Shown: positions 1-6,315, numbered from the stretch's first letter. The stretch: 12,907 bases of DNA from Treponema sp. (GCA_031259515.1 JAIRLK010000182.1:1-12907), one strand, 5' to 3'. The notes: generated by a model not told the origin, from the sequence alone. Translations and numbers: made by a program.

Positions 1-93
1 CCCCCCCCGCCCCCCGCCGGGCCCGCGCCCCCCCCCCGCCAGCGATGCCGGTGGTTTTTTACTCTTGTCGGGCAAATTCAACGTTTTTTGCAT
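1..93 (-). CDS. 5' end of a gene with a Gly-rich N-terminus (partial; possibly an ABC exporter)
   Basis: A minus-strand ATG at 93-91 is preceded by a textbook AAGGAG (105-100) with a 6-nt spacer, and the frame stays open to base 1, giving 31 codons. The peptide begins MQKTLNLPDKSKKPPASLAG and continues as a Gly/Pro/Arg-rich stretch, which explains the extreme poly-C run on the plus strand at 1-40. Low-complexity Gly/Pro-rich leaders of this type are common just before the first membrane domain of ABC exporter half-transporters in Firmicutes and Treponema, so that identity is a plausible guess. No domain is visible inside the window, so the product is not established. The gene is divergent from the lipoprotein operon starting near 341. 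The start call is solid; the function is weak. Confidence 0.7.
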   Translation of the reverse strand, partial: MQKTLNLPDKSKKPPASLAGGGRGPGGGRGG

Positions 94-340
94 ACAAATC
101 TCCTTGACCAGAACGGGCCGCGCCTCTTGTCCGTGGTGTCCGCCAACGGCGTCTGTCCCACGATATGGCCCGACCATCTCCTGGTTTACAGGGTACAGTT
201 TAGCACAATGCGGGGAAATAGGGAAATAGCAAGTTTTTTATACGGATTAAAGGCAGGGCCTCACGGTCTCTTAACAACGCGCCCGCCCTGGCCGCAACTG
301 CCGGTCATGTTGTTTTTCACCCCGTTTTTTTCTATATTAA
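94..340. other. Divergent intergenic region between the left-edge gene and the lipoprotein operon
   Basis: About 250 bases with no convincing gene. It holds the ribosome binding site of the leftward gene (100-105), a tandem 8-bp repeat GGGAAATA at 213-220 and 221-228, and the candidate rightward promoter at 310-338. An 88-codon open frame crossing it (88-354) has no ribosome binding site or recognisable protein character. No clear leftward promoter was found. Confidence 0.5.
310..338 (+). promoter_or_regulatory. Candidate sigma-70 promoter for the lipoprotein/DHH operon
   Basis: TTGTTT (310-315) and TATATT (333-338) are separated by exactly 17 nt. The expected transcription start, about 7 nt after the -10, falls at roughly 345, almost on the ATG at 347. 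The mRNA would therefore be leaderless or nearly so. The region is T-rich, so a chance match is possible. Confidence 0.4.
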
Positions 341-346
341 GTGATA

Positions 347-1552
347 ATGGCTAACCGTACCGCTTTTTTCGTTCTCCGGGCGTGCATAGTTCTGGCAGGT
401 TTGGCGTTTGCCGGAAGCTGTTCTCCCCGGAACCGGCTGGAACCCGCCCCGGAACCGGCTGATTTCATCTCCGATGATCCCGTCCCCGATGCGCCGGAAT
501 TTATCCCCGACACGCTATTGGCCATTGTCAGAACCGGGGAAACGCCCCTCTGGTTTGAGCTTGGCAGGGACGGCCCCGTGCTGATACCCGGTCCCGCAGA
601 GGCGTCGGAGGAACCTTTCGCGCCCTGGCCGCAGGCCCGGCATGTGGCAGGCCTGGCGGTTGACGGGGAAGGGCGGCTTATCATGGCGGTGAACCGGGAC
701 GGGTTTCTGGCCTGGGAAACCCGGGAAGACCGGCTCGGCCTGTATCGTGTTTCCGGGCGGGAAGCCTGGGACCCCTATACCGCGGCGTCCCTGTTCATGT
801 ACCGGGGGATGCCCGCGGTACTCCTCTACCGGGATACTTTTTTCCCGAGGGAGGGGGAGGGGGCGGAAACGCCGGCTGCTCCGGCGGTACGGGTGTGGGG
901 CCTTGGGGCGGGTCTGCTGGGAATGGAAGAAACGGAGATTCCGGCCTTTGCCGCCCTGCCTCAGATGGACGGGTGGGATGTGGACGCCCTTTCCTTGGGG
1001 AATGACGGCTTCTGGTATTACCGGGGGGTACGGCAGCGGGTTCCCGGCCCTGAAATCTGGTATTTCCGTACCGAAGACCTTTCGGTCTTGGGCGCGCCTT
1101 CTTCTGTTGGGGTTTTCAGAGCCGCCATGCTGCCCTATACTGAACAGGATATGCCGCAGCCCATACGGGCAGTCCTTGAGGAGGCGGAACACGCGGGTGG
1201 GAATGGGAAACCCCTTGTCGCGGCGGTAGTTTCGCCTGATTTTTCCGCCCGGCGGTACTTCGCGCTGCAAAAGGATGCCTCCAGGGAACAGGAATTTTTG
1301 GAGCTTGCCGGATTTTACCGTCCCCCCGATACGGCGGCGGTACTCTTTCCCGGCGGGCAGGTGTTCTTTACCGGGCCTGGAGCAGCAACTGTAGGAACAG
1401 TATCTCCTAAAGCGTTTACCCTGCCGGTTCTGCCCGAAGGGTTCGTATATACCCGGATAGGGTTTGCGGATTCGGTCCTGATCGTTTCCTGGGAGGAACA
1501 GCAGGACTGGCAGATCGGCGCGGCAGGTTTCATGGCGCTTAACGGCCTTTAG
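347..1552 (+). CDS. Predicted lipoprotein of unknown function
   Basis: The protein has about 401 residues and I do not recognise its family. A short N-terminus with Arg is followed by a hydrophobic stretch (VLRACIVLAGLAFAGSC) ending at Cys about residue 25. The last residues before the Cys, A-G-S, fit the relaxed spirochaete lipobox better than the strict L-A-G of E. coli, so export and lipid anchoring are likely. After the Cys comes a Pro/Glu/Asp-rich linker with a repeated EPAPEPAD-like theme. The rest is a soluble beta-rich domain with many Trp, Gly and aromatic residues, which could be propeller-like. Two starts are possible: GTG at 341 and ATG at 347. Neither has a Shine-Dalgarno sequence, and a -10-like TATATT lies just upstream, so I prefer the ATG. 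It is followed after 30 nt by the first DHH gene, suggesting one transcript. Confidence 0.8.
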   Translation: MANRTAFFVLRACIVLAGLAFAGSCSPRNRLEPAPEPADFISDDPVPDAPEFIPDTLLAIVRTGETPLWFELGRDGPVLIPGPAEASEEPFAPWPQARHVAGLAVDGEGRLIMAVNRDGFLAWETREDRLGLYRVSGREAWDPYTAASLFMYRGMPAVLLYRDTFFPREGEGAETPAAPAVRVWGLGAGLLGMEETEIPAFAALPQMDGWDVDALSLGNDGFWYYRGVRQRVPGPEIWYFRTEDLSVLGAPSSVGVFRAAMLPYTEQDMPQPIRAVLEEAEHAGGNGKPLVAAVVSPDFSARRYFALQKDASREQEFLELAGFYRPPDTAAVLFPGGQVFFTGPGAATVGTVSPKAFTLPVLPEGFVYTRIGFADSVLIVSWEEQQDWQIGAAGFMALNGL

Positions 1553-1582
1553 ACCGTGAGCTTGACTATAGAGGAGTATATT

Positions 1583-2728
1583 GTGCGAAAGACAGAAATT
1601 CGGACTATTGCGGCAAAAAACCGTTATGCCAAAAATATCATAGATGAATCGAACCGCCTGGATTCCTTTTTGCTGATAGGCCATAACGATCCCGATACCG
1701 ATTGTGTTGCTTCCTTGGCGGCCTTTTCCCTGGTGCTGTGTAAGCTGGAAAAAACCGCAGCCATTTTCCTGCCGGGACCGGTAGTAGAACAATTCAACTA
1801 CCTTTTGGCGATCTGTAAATACAACGGCGTCTCCGTCATTTACGGAAAGGACCCGGTTCCGGAGGATATTTCGGCCCTCGTGATCCTCAACACCCCGAAA
1901 CCGGACATGATAGCCCGAAACGCCTCTATAGACCGGCTTCTCGCGGACCCCCAGATCAGGAAGATGGAAATCGATCATCACCTGGAAACGGACGCCGTCT
2001 ATATAGGGGACCCCGGCTATTGCCTGGTTTCCGAAGCGTCCAGTACCTGTGAACTCATCGGGTACCTCTGCTTCAAGTTCTCGCGGCAAAAGGATATGTT
2101 TCCCGGTACGGACTTCTTTTCCCGGAATATCGCCTTGGCTGTTCTGACGGGGGTTGTGGGGGGTTCCCACATGGGGAAGTATCTTAAGTCCTCAAAAGAA
2201 CGCCGGTATTATTCCCTGTTCTGTCAGTTTTTTGATGGCCTTCTGGTGGAAAAAACCAGCAAGAACAGGAATAACATGGAGGCCATTTTCGACGCCATCC
2301 GCCGTTTTTCGGTGCGGGAGAAGCATTGCTTCGACCGCATCCTCCAGCGGCGGCAAAAATCGGCATCCATCGCTTATGCGGTTCTGGGAAAAGAGGAATC
2401 GGCGGAAATGTTCGCCCTTTATGGGAAGGAATGTATCGTCAACGTTTCCAAAGCGGCGGCGGATACCCTGGCCGAGGAAACGGGAAACCTGGGGCTTGTC
2501 GCCTACTATGACGACCCCGCATGTTCCGATTTTGTCCAGTTCCGGCTTCGCCGGAGCGCTCAATTTACCACCCTGGACCTGAGAACCCTTGTGGGGGGGC
2601 TGGAATTCACAAACGGCGGGGGCCACCCTGGGGCAATAGGCTTTAGGCTGCCTAAGAAGGAAGTCCCGGATATTCACCTGTTTACCGCCGGCATAGTCGA
2701 CAGGATTGAAACCATAATTACCGGGTAA
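1583..2728 (+). CDS. DHH/DHHA1-family phosphoesterase, NrnA-like
   Basis: This 381-residue protein belongs to the DHH superfamily, whose members hydrolyse short RNAs, pAp, cyclic-dinucleotide products or polyphosphate in the cytoplasm using Mn ions. Visible motifs are motif I GHNDPDTDCVAS (about residues 33-44), the DHH triplet in MEIDHHLETD (131-133), and the C-terminal DHHA1 substrate loop NGGGHPGAIGF (344-354). At the usual motif II there is VILNTP, with Asn instead of Asp. At motif IV, where NrnA enzymes carry a DTG-type aspartate, the sequence reads LTGVVGGSHMGK with no Asp. Substrate and even activity are therefore uncertain. I start it at GTG 1583 because AGAGGAG lies 6 nt upstream; a GTG at 1556 in the same frame (390 residues) has no ribosome binding site. 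It is followed after 51 nt by a second DHH protein, so the two may act on related substrates or as partners. Confidence 0.88.
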   Translation: MRKTEIRTIAAKNRYAKNIIDESNRLDSFLLIGHNDPDTDCVASLAAFSLVLCKLEKTAAIFLPGPVVEQFNYLLAICKYNGVSVIYGKDPVPEDISALVILNTPKPDMIARNASIDRLLADPQIRKMEIDHHLETDAVYIGDPGYCLVSEASSTCELIGYLCFKFSRQKDMFPGTDFFSRNIALAVLTGVVGGSHMGKYLKSSKERRYYSLFCQFFDGLLVEKTSKNRNNMEAIFDAIRRFSVREKHCFDRILQRRQKSASIAYAVLGKEESAEMFALYGKECIVNVSKAAADTLAEETGNLGLVAYYDDPACSDFVQFRLRRSAQFTTLDLRTLVGGLEFTNGGGHPGAIGFRLPKKEVPDIHLFTAGIVDRIETIITG

Positions 2729-2729
2729 T

Positions 2730-2755
2730 GCTAAAATGGATAGCTAAAATGGATA
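2730..2755. repeat. Perfect 13-bp tandem duplication between the two DHH genes
   Basis: GCTAAAATGGATA occurs twice head-to-tail at 2730-2742 and 2743-2755, directly after the stop codon of the upstream gene. It lies outside coding sequence and before the next ribosome binding site (AGAGGA, 2769-2774), so it only lengthens the spacer. Replication slippage is the simplest cause. Confidence 0.9.
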
Positions 2756-2779
2756 GTATGATGATAAAAGAGGAATGTT

Positions 2780-3691
2780 ATGAGGTTATTAACCAGATCG
2801 GATTTTGACGGATTGGCTTGCGGAGCCTTGTTGACATACTTAGGGATTGTGGATGACTGGAAATTCGTCCATCCTAAAGATATTCAGGACGGGTTGGTGG
2901 AAGCCACAGAAAATGATGTGGTCGCCAATGTTCCCTACATCAATGGCTGCAAACTCTGGTTTGATCATCATTCCAGTGAGCAGGAACGGCTGGGGATGCA
3001 TCTGGAAAACATCTCCGGCGTCAGCCGTATTGCGCCAAGCTGCGCCCGGGTCGTTTACGACTATTACGGGGGCGCGGAAAAACTCGGCCGTTTTGCGTCC
3101 ATGCTGGAATACGTAGACCGAATTGATTCGGCAAACCTGATGGTGGACGAGATCAAGAACCCCTCCGGCTGGGTACTCCTGGGCTTTATCATGGATCCCC
3201 GGACCGGTCTGGGGCGGTTCAAAAATTTTACTATCAGTAACTACGAACTCATGAAAGTCCTGGCCCATGCCTGTATCGATAAAACCATAGACGAAATTCT
3301 TTCCCTCCCTGATGTGAAAGAGCGGATCGATGTCTACTTTAAACAGAACGAGCTTTTTGTCGATATGGTAAAGAACCATACCCGTCTTGATGGTCCGGTG
3401 ATCATCTGCGACCTCCGGGGGGTGGAAACCATTTATGCCGGGAACCGCTTCCTAATCTACGCCATGTTCCCGGAACAGAACATCTCCGCCTGGATCATAG
3501 ACGGCAAGAACAAGCAGAACTGCGTAATTTCCGTAGGCTACAGCATCATCAATAAAACCGCTTCGGTGGATGTGGGCAGCCTTCTTCTCAAATACGGCGG
3601 CGGCGGCCACCGCGCTGTAGGTACCTGCCAGGTCCCCTATGAGGATGCCGACCGGGTAATCGAAGAGATCGGAGAAATCCTCAAAAAATAG
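2780..3691 (+). CDS. DHH-family phosphoesterase, exopolyphosphatase-like
   Basis: The protein has 303 residues and a complete-looking set of DHH motifs: SDFDG at 7-11 (motif I), VANVP at 48-52 (position of motif II), WFDHHSSEQ at 60-68 (DHH triplet), EYVDRIDSANL at 110-120 (motif IV acidic residues), and the DHHA1 glycine loop KYGGGGHRAVG at 271-281. Proteins with this MRLLTRSDFDGLACG-type start are usually annotated as exopolyphosphatase or DHH phosphoesterase, but polyphosphate hydrolysis is rarely tested and oligoribonuclease (NrnB-like) activity is an alternative. There is no signal peptide or membrane segment, so it is cytoplasmic. ATG 2780 has AGAGGA 5 nt upstream. It is the last gene of the rightward run; a hairpin with a T-rich tail follows. 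Confidence 0.88.
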   Translation: MRLLTRSDFDGLACGALLTYLGIVDDWKFVHPKDIQDGLVEATENDVVANVPYINGCKLWFDHHSSEQERLGMHLENISGVSRIAPSCARVVYDYYGGAEKLGRFASMLEYVDRIDSANLMVDEIKNPSGWVLLGFIMDPRTGLGRFKNFTISNYELMKVLAHACIDKTIDEILSLPDVKERIDVYFKQNELFVDMVKNHTRLDGPVIICDLRGVETIYAGNRFLIYAMFPEQNISAWIIDGKNKQNCVISVGYSIINKTASVDVGSLLLKYGGGGHRAVGTCQVPYEDADRVIEEIGEILKK

Positions 3692-3694
3692 CGG

Positions 3695-3725
3695 CACCGG
3701 AGACGGTGGGGCTTGTATATTTTTT
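3695..3725 (+). terminator. Probable terminator after the DHH operon
   Basis: A short stem CACCG (3695-3699) / CGGTG (3704-3708) with a GAGA tetraloop is followed by GGGCTTGTATATTTTT. The 5-bp stem and interrupted T-tract make it a moderate candidate, but it lies only 4 nt past the stop codon between convergent genes. Confidence 0.45.
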
Positions 3726-3739
3726 GCATGAATATTTGA

Positions 3740-3766
3740 TTAGGGGCAAAGCCCCTAAAAGGGGCT
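3740..3766. terminator. Alternative-pairing hairpins between convergent genes
   Basis: TTAGGGGC (3740-3747) pairs perfectly with GCCCCTAA (3751-3758) around AAA. AGCCCC (3750-3755) can instead pair with GGGGCT (3761-3766) around TAAAA. The two stems exclude each other. On the minus strand they come just after the PII-like stop and may end that transcript, though the following T-tract is poor. Confidence 0.45.
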
Positions 3767-3767
3767 C

Positions 3768-3793
3768 ATCGATCATTCAAATCGATCATTCAA
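3768..3793. repeat. Perfect 13-bp tandem duplication over the PII-like stop codon
   Basis: ATCGATCATTCAA occurs head-to-tail at 3768-3780 and 3781-3793. The right-hand copy contains the minus-strand stop codon (3788-3786) of the PII-like gene. Deleting one copy would leave the same protein end, so the duplication is silent. Confidence 0.9.
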
Positions 3794-4529
3794 AGCTGAG
3801 GCCCATAACGTTGTCCACCGGTACGGAGAAGATGATGCCCGCCGCCTGGGAGGTAATGCCGTATGCCTGGCTGGTCGCCTGCATGATGGCGGCTTTTTTC
3901 TCCCGGTTGGTCAGGATGATGATGATTTCCCGTTCCTCCTGGACCGAAACGCCGAAGAATTTAACCGGCCCCTGGTGGGTCAGCCCCCGGGCGCTTAACA
4001 CCGTACCGCCGGTAGCCCCCGCTTCCCGGGCGGTGGTCATAAATTCGTCACTGTAGCCTTGATTTATAATTGAAACAATAAGGTCATGTTTCGTATCACT
4101 CATTTTTACAGCTCCTGTTTCCAATGATGTTTTCTCATTTTTATTGATACTGTCTTTAAAGATATGCAAAATAGCGTTATTGATCCCCGAAAGGGGGGTA
4201 GTAAAGGCTATACCCGCGCCGGGACTGTGGAAGCCGAGTTTTTTTCGGACTTCTTTCAGAAGGATCGGAATCATGACGTCCTGTTCAAGGCTGATGATCA
4301 CCGCCTTGTCGCTGGCCCCTATCCCCAGTAAGTCGAGGATTTCGGAACTGGCGGTCCCCCGGCCCTTGCTGATAAAATGAAACCTGACGTTTTCCTGTTC
4401 AAAGACCGATGAAATGGCCTTGATTCTCCCCCAGTCAACGATGAAAACCAGCATCTTCATGACCGGCAGTTTTTTTACTTCCTGCGGTAAAGACGGTTTT
4501 GCCTCTTCCCTTTTTGTATCTTCACTCAT
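3786..4529 (-). CDS. Tandem (fused) PII-like signalling protein
   Basis: This 247-residue protein consists of two PII-like ferredoxin-fold halves. Half one, about residues 23-116, runs from KMLVFIVDWGRIKAISSVF through SKGRG to SPGAGIAFTTPLSGI. Half two, about 147-244, runs from HDLIVSIINQG through GGTVLSARG to SQAAGIIFSVPVDNVMGL. The parallel ends (S-x-x-A-G-I-x-F-x-x-P) and the GRG/ARG turn before the T-loop position indicate duplication. PII proteins bind ATP/ADP and often 2-oxoglutarate or bicarbonate and control partner transporters. Here both T-loops are short and lack the uridylylated tyrosine, so any control would be by ligand binding. ATG 4529 has AGGAGG 9 nt upstream and overlaps the end of the DUF1538 gene by 8 nt; an in-frame ATG at 4601 would run deep into that gene and is unlikely. 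The tight coupling suggests it regulates the DUF1538 protein. The fold is inferred from sequence pattern only. Confidence 0.82.
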   Translation of the reverse strand: MSEDTKREEAKPSLPQEVKKLPVMKMLVFIVDWGRIKAISSVFEQENVRFHFISKGRGTASSEILDLLGIGASDKAVIISLEQDVMIPILLKEVRKKLGFHSPGAGIAFTTPLSGINNAILHIFKDSINKNEKTSLETGAVKMSDTKHDLIVSIINQGYSDEFMTTAREAGATGGTVLSARGLTHQGPVKFFGVSVQEEREIIIILTNREKKAAIMQATSQAYGITSQAAGIIFSVPVDNVMGLSFE

Positions 4530-6066
4530 CAGAAGGTTCCTCCTCAAATTCGATAATGGCGCTGACATCCTCGGCTGGGATAACCTCAATAGTTTGCTCA
4601 ACCTGTTTCGCGGATGTCTTCATCCTGGCGGCATAGATAAGCCCCATGAGCTGAATAACGACTAAAGGCGCCATAGCAACCATGGCGACGATGCCAAAGG
4701 CGTCCTTCATCAAGCTGCCTCCAACACCCTCGCAGACGCCCATAGCCAGGGGCAGCAGGAAGGTCGAAGTCATGGGTCCGGAACACACGCCGCCAGAGTC
4801 AAAGGCGATACCGGTGAATATCTTGGGGACAAAGAAGGTCAGGGCCAAGGCCAGGGCGTAGCCGGGAATGAGAATCCACAAGATGGGAATTCCCGCCAGG
4901 ATACGGACCATGGTCAAGCCCAGGGCTGCGGCCATGCCGATGGCAAGTCCCCGTTTCATGGCGCTTTGCGGTATGGTCCCGGAGGAAATATCCTCCACCT
5001 GTTTGATCAGGACATGTACCGCCGGTTCCGCAGCCACGATGAAATACCCGATCAGCATCCCCAGGGGGACCAGAATCCATTTGAAGGGCGAAGACGCCAG
5101 TTGAAGCCCCAGCAGGTGGCCTACCGGGATAAAGCCCACGTTGACCCCGGTTAAAAAAACTACCAGGCCGATAAAGGTATAGAGAAACCCTATGGCTATA
5201 CGGCCAAGCTGATGCTTCTTATAGCGCCTGGACACTAGTTGGAAAATGATAAAAAAGAAAACAATAGCGCTCAAAGCGAAGGATACTTCCTTGGAAAATT
5301 CGGGAAGTTCCAGGGCAAAACTTGTTACCACATCCCGGGACGTTTCCACCACGGGGACCGTATTGGATACCACATCGGCCCCGCCGGGATTGAAGAAAAG
5401 CCCCAGCAAAATGACCGCCAGAATAGGCCCTATGCTGCCCAAGGCCACCAGACCGAAACTGTCGTTCTGGGAATCCTTATCGCTTCGGAGGGCCGCCACG
5501 CCAACGCCCATAGCCAGGATAAACGGAACCGTGATAGGCCCGGTAGTAACCCCCCCGGAATCGAAAGCCACCGGGATAAAATTGGGAGGCGCGAAGAAGA
5601 TCACGCCAAACAAAAGAACATAAAAGATGACCAGCAAAATCGAAAGCTGAATCCGAAAAAGAATACGGAGTATGGCGACCGCCAAGAAGATGCCCACCCC
5701 GATGGCAACGGCGAGAATCAGCATTATAGAAGGGATGGAGGGAACCTGCCGGGCCAGGACCTGCAAATCCGGTTCGGCAATGGTGATGATAAACCCCATG
5801 ATAAAACAGACAACCAGGGCGATAAACAGGTTAGAGGTCTTGGTGAGTTGAATCCCTATGCCTTCTCCCATAGGCATCATGGCCATGTCGGCCCCCAAGG
5901 TGAAGAAACCCATTCCCACGATCAGCAGGGCGGCGCCCGCCAAAAACATGAGTATGGTCCCCGCCGGCATCGGCACGAGGGCCACGCTGGTAATGAGTAC
6001 GATAACCGTAATAGGAAGCACCGAAGAAAATGCTTCCATGATTTTTTCTCTTAATACTTTATTCAT
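4522..6066 (-). CDS. DUF1538 family membrane protein with two internal repeats, putative transporter
   Basis: The protein has 514 residues and about a dozen hydrophobic helices, so it is integral to the inner membrane. It has two homologous halves. Each carries an AEP motif followed by VLxxQV (AEPDLQVLARQV from residue 97; AEPAVHVLIKQV from 346). Each then has an AFDSGG motif followed by GPxT (AFDSGGVTTGPIT from 167; AFDSGGVCSGPMT from 421), then a FG(L/I)VA helix near 204 and 457. Such paired half-membrane motifs are typical of secondary transporters or channels, but DUF1538 substrates are unknown. The C-terminus is a 35-residue acidic cytoplasmic tail. ATG 6066 is supported by the family-like start (basic helix, then SVLPITVIVLI), although the upstream site (GGATGG, 4 nt away) is weak. 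It is the first gene of a pair with the PII-like protein and is divergent from the gntR operon. Confidence 0.88.
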   Translation of the reverse strand: MNKVLREKIMEAFSSVLPITVIVLITSVALVPMPAGTILMFLAGAALLIVGMGFFTLGADMAMMPMGEGIGIQLTKTSNLFIALVVCFIMGFIITIAEPDLQVLARQVPSIPSIMLILAVAIGVGIFLAVAILRILFRIQLSILLVIFYVLLFGVIFFAPPNFIPVAFDSGGVTTGPITVPFILAMGVGVAALRSDKDSQNDSFGLVALGSIGPILAVILLGLFFNPGGADVVSNTVPVVETSRDVVTSFALELPEFSKEVSFALSAIVFFFIIFQLVSRRYKKHQLGRIAIGFLYTFIGLVVFLTGVNVGFIPVGHLLGLQLASSPFKWILVPLGMLIGYFIVAAEPAVHVLIKQVEDISSGTIPQSAMKRGLAIGMAAALGLTMVRILAGIPILWILIPGYALALALTFFVPKIFTGIAFDSGGVCSGPMTSTFLLPLAMGVCEGVGGSLMKDAFGIVAMVAMAPLVVIQLMGLIYAARMKTSAKQVEQTIEVIPAEDVSAIIEFEEEPSDE

Positions 6067-6091
6067 AAAACCATCCGGGCAACCTGTTGAT

Positions 6092-6110
6092 ATAATACAT
6101 ACGGTATTAT
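6092..6110. promoter_or_regulatory. Palindrome upstream of the DUF1538 gene, candidate operator
   Basis: ATAATAC (6092-6098) and GTATTAT (6104-6110) form a perfect 7-bp inverted repeat around ATACG, 26 bases before the DUF1538 start. On the minus strand the left arm reads TATTAT and could serve as a -10, though no good -35 lies 17 nt away. The GTATTA half-site recurs at the gntR promoter. Confidence 0.5.
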
Positions 6111-6202
6111 GCCCTCTTTAACCAGGAGTTTGTGAAGGTTAAGCCCCGCAAAATCCTAGTTAAGTTGTAGCATAAGAATAACCATAACGCCTAGCAGTTT
6201 GT

Positions 6203-6215
6203 TGCGCTTCGCGCA
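6203..6215. repeat. Small inverted repeat in the divergent intergenic region
   Basis: TGCGC and GCGCA flank TTC, giving a 5-bp perfect hairpin. It sits mid-way between the divergent promoters with no T-tract. I assign no function. The rest of 6111-6250 shows no gene. Confidence 0.35.
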
Positions 6216-6251
6216 TAAAATCCCCCAAAACCGCTCTTTTTCTTAATTTTC

Positions 6252-6280
6252 TTGACTTTTGTAATTCAGTATTATATTAT
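6252..6280 (+). promoter_or_regulatory. Sigma-70 type promoter of the gntR-ABC operon
   Basis: TTGACT (6252-6257) and TATTAT (6275-6280) are separated by exactly 17 nt, each matching consensus at five of six positions. Transcription would begin near 6287, about 37 nt before the gntR start. The -10 is the centre of an inverted repeat (6269-6286). Confidence 0.65.
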
Positions 6281-6286
6281 TAATAC
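6269..6286. promoter_or_regulatory. Candidate GntR operator over the -10 element
   Basis: GTATTA (6269-6274) and TAATAC (6281-6286) are perfect inverted arms with the TATTAT -10 as spacer. A protein bound here would block RNA polymerase. A direct repeat TTAATACAG (6280-6288 and 6296-6304) supplies another half-site downstream. Autoregulation is usual for YtrA-type GntR repressors, so the product of the next gene is the obvious ligand; this is inference. Confidence 0.5.
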
Positions 6287-6315
6287 AGTGATACTTTAAT
6301 ACAGCGGGAGACAAG

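Noticed and set aside
88..354. 88-codon plus-strand open frame in the left intergenic region
   Set aside because: It has no ribosome binding site, overlaps the start of the leftward gene and the promoter of the lipoprotein gene, and shows no protein-like pattern.
515..2170. 551-codon minus-strand open frame opposite the lipoprotein and first DHH gene
   Set aside because: It is antisense to two well-supported genes. Its translation is Arg/Pro/Gly-rich with no motifs and no ribosome binding site. Long antisense frames are expected from GC-rich codon usage.
5239..6054. 271-codon plus-strand open frame opposite the DUF1538 gene
   Set aside because: The translation is a hydrophilic His/Asn/Arg/Gly-rich shadow of a membrane protein and has no family character.
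6203..6215. Insertion-sequence end or attachment site in the divergent intergenic region
   Set aside because: It is only a 5-bp hairpin. No target duplication, integrase or tRNA is nearby.
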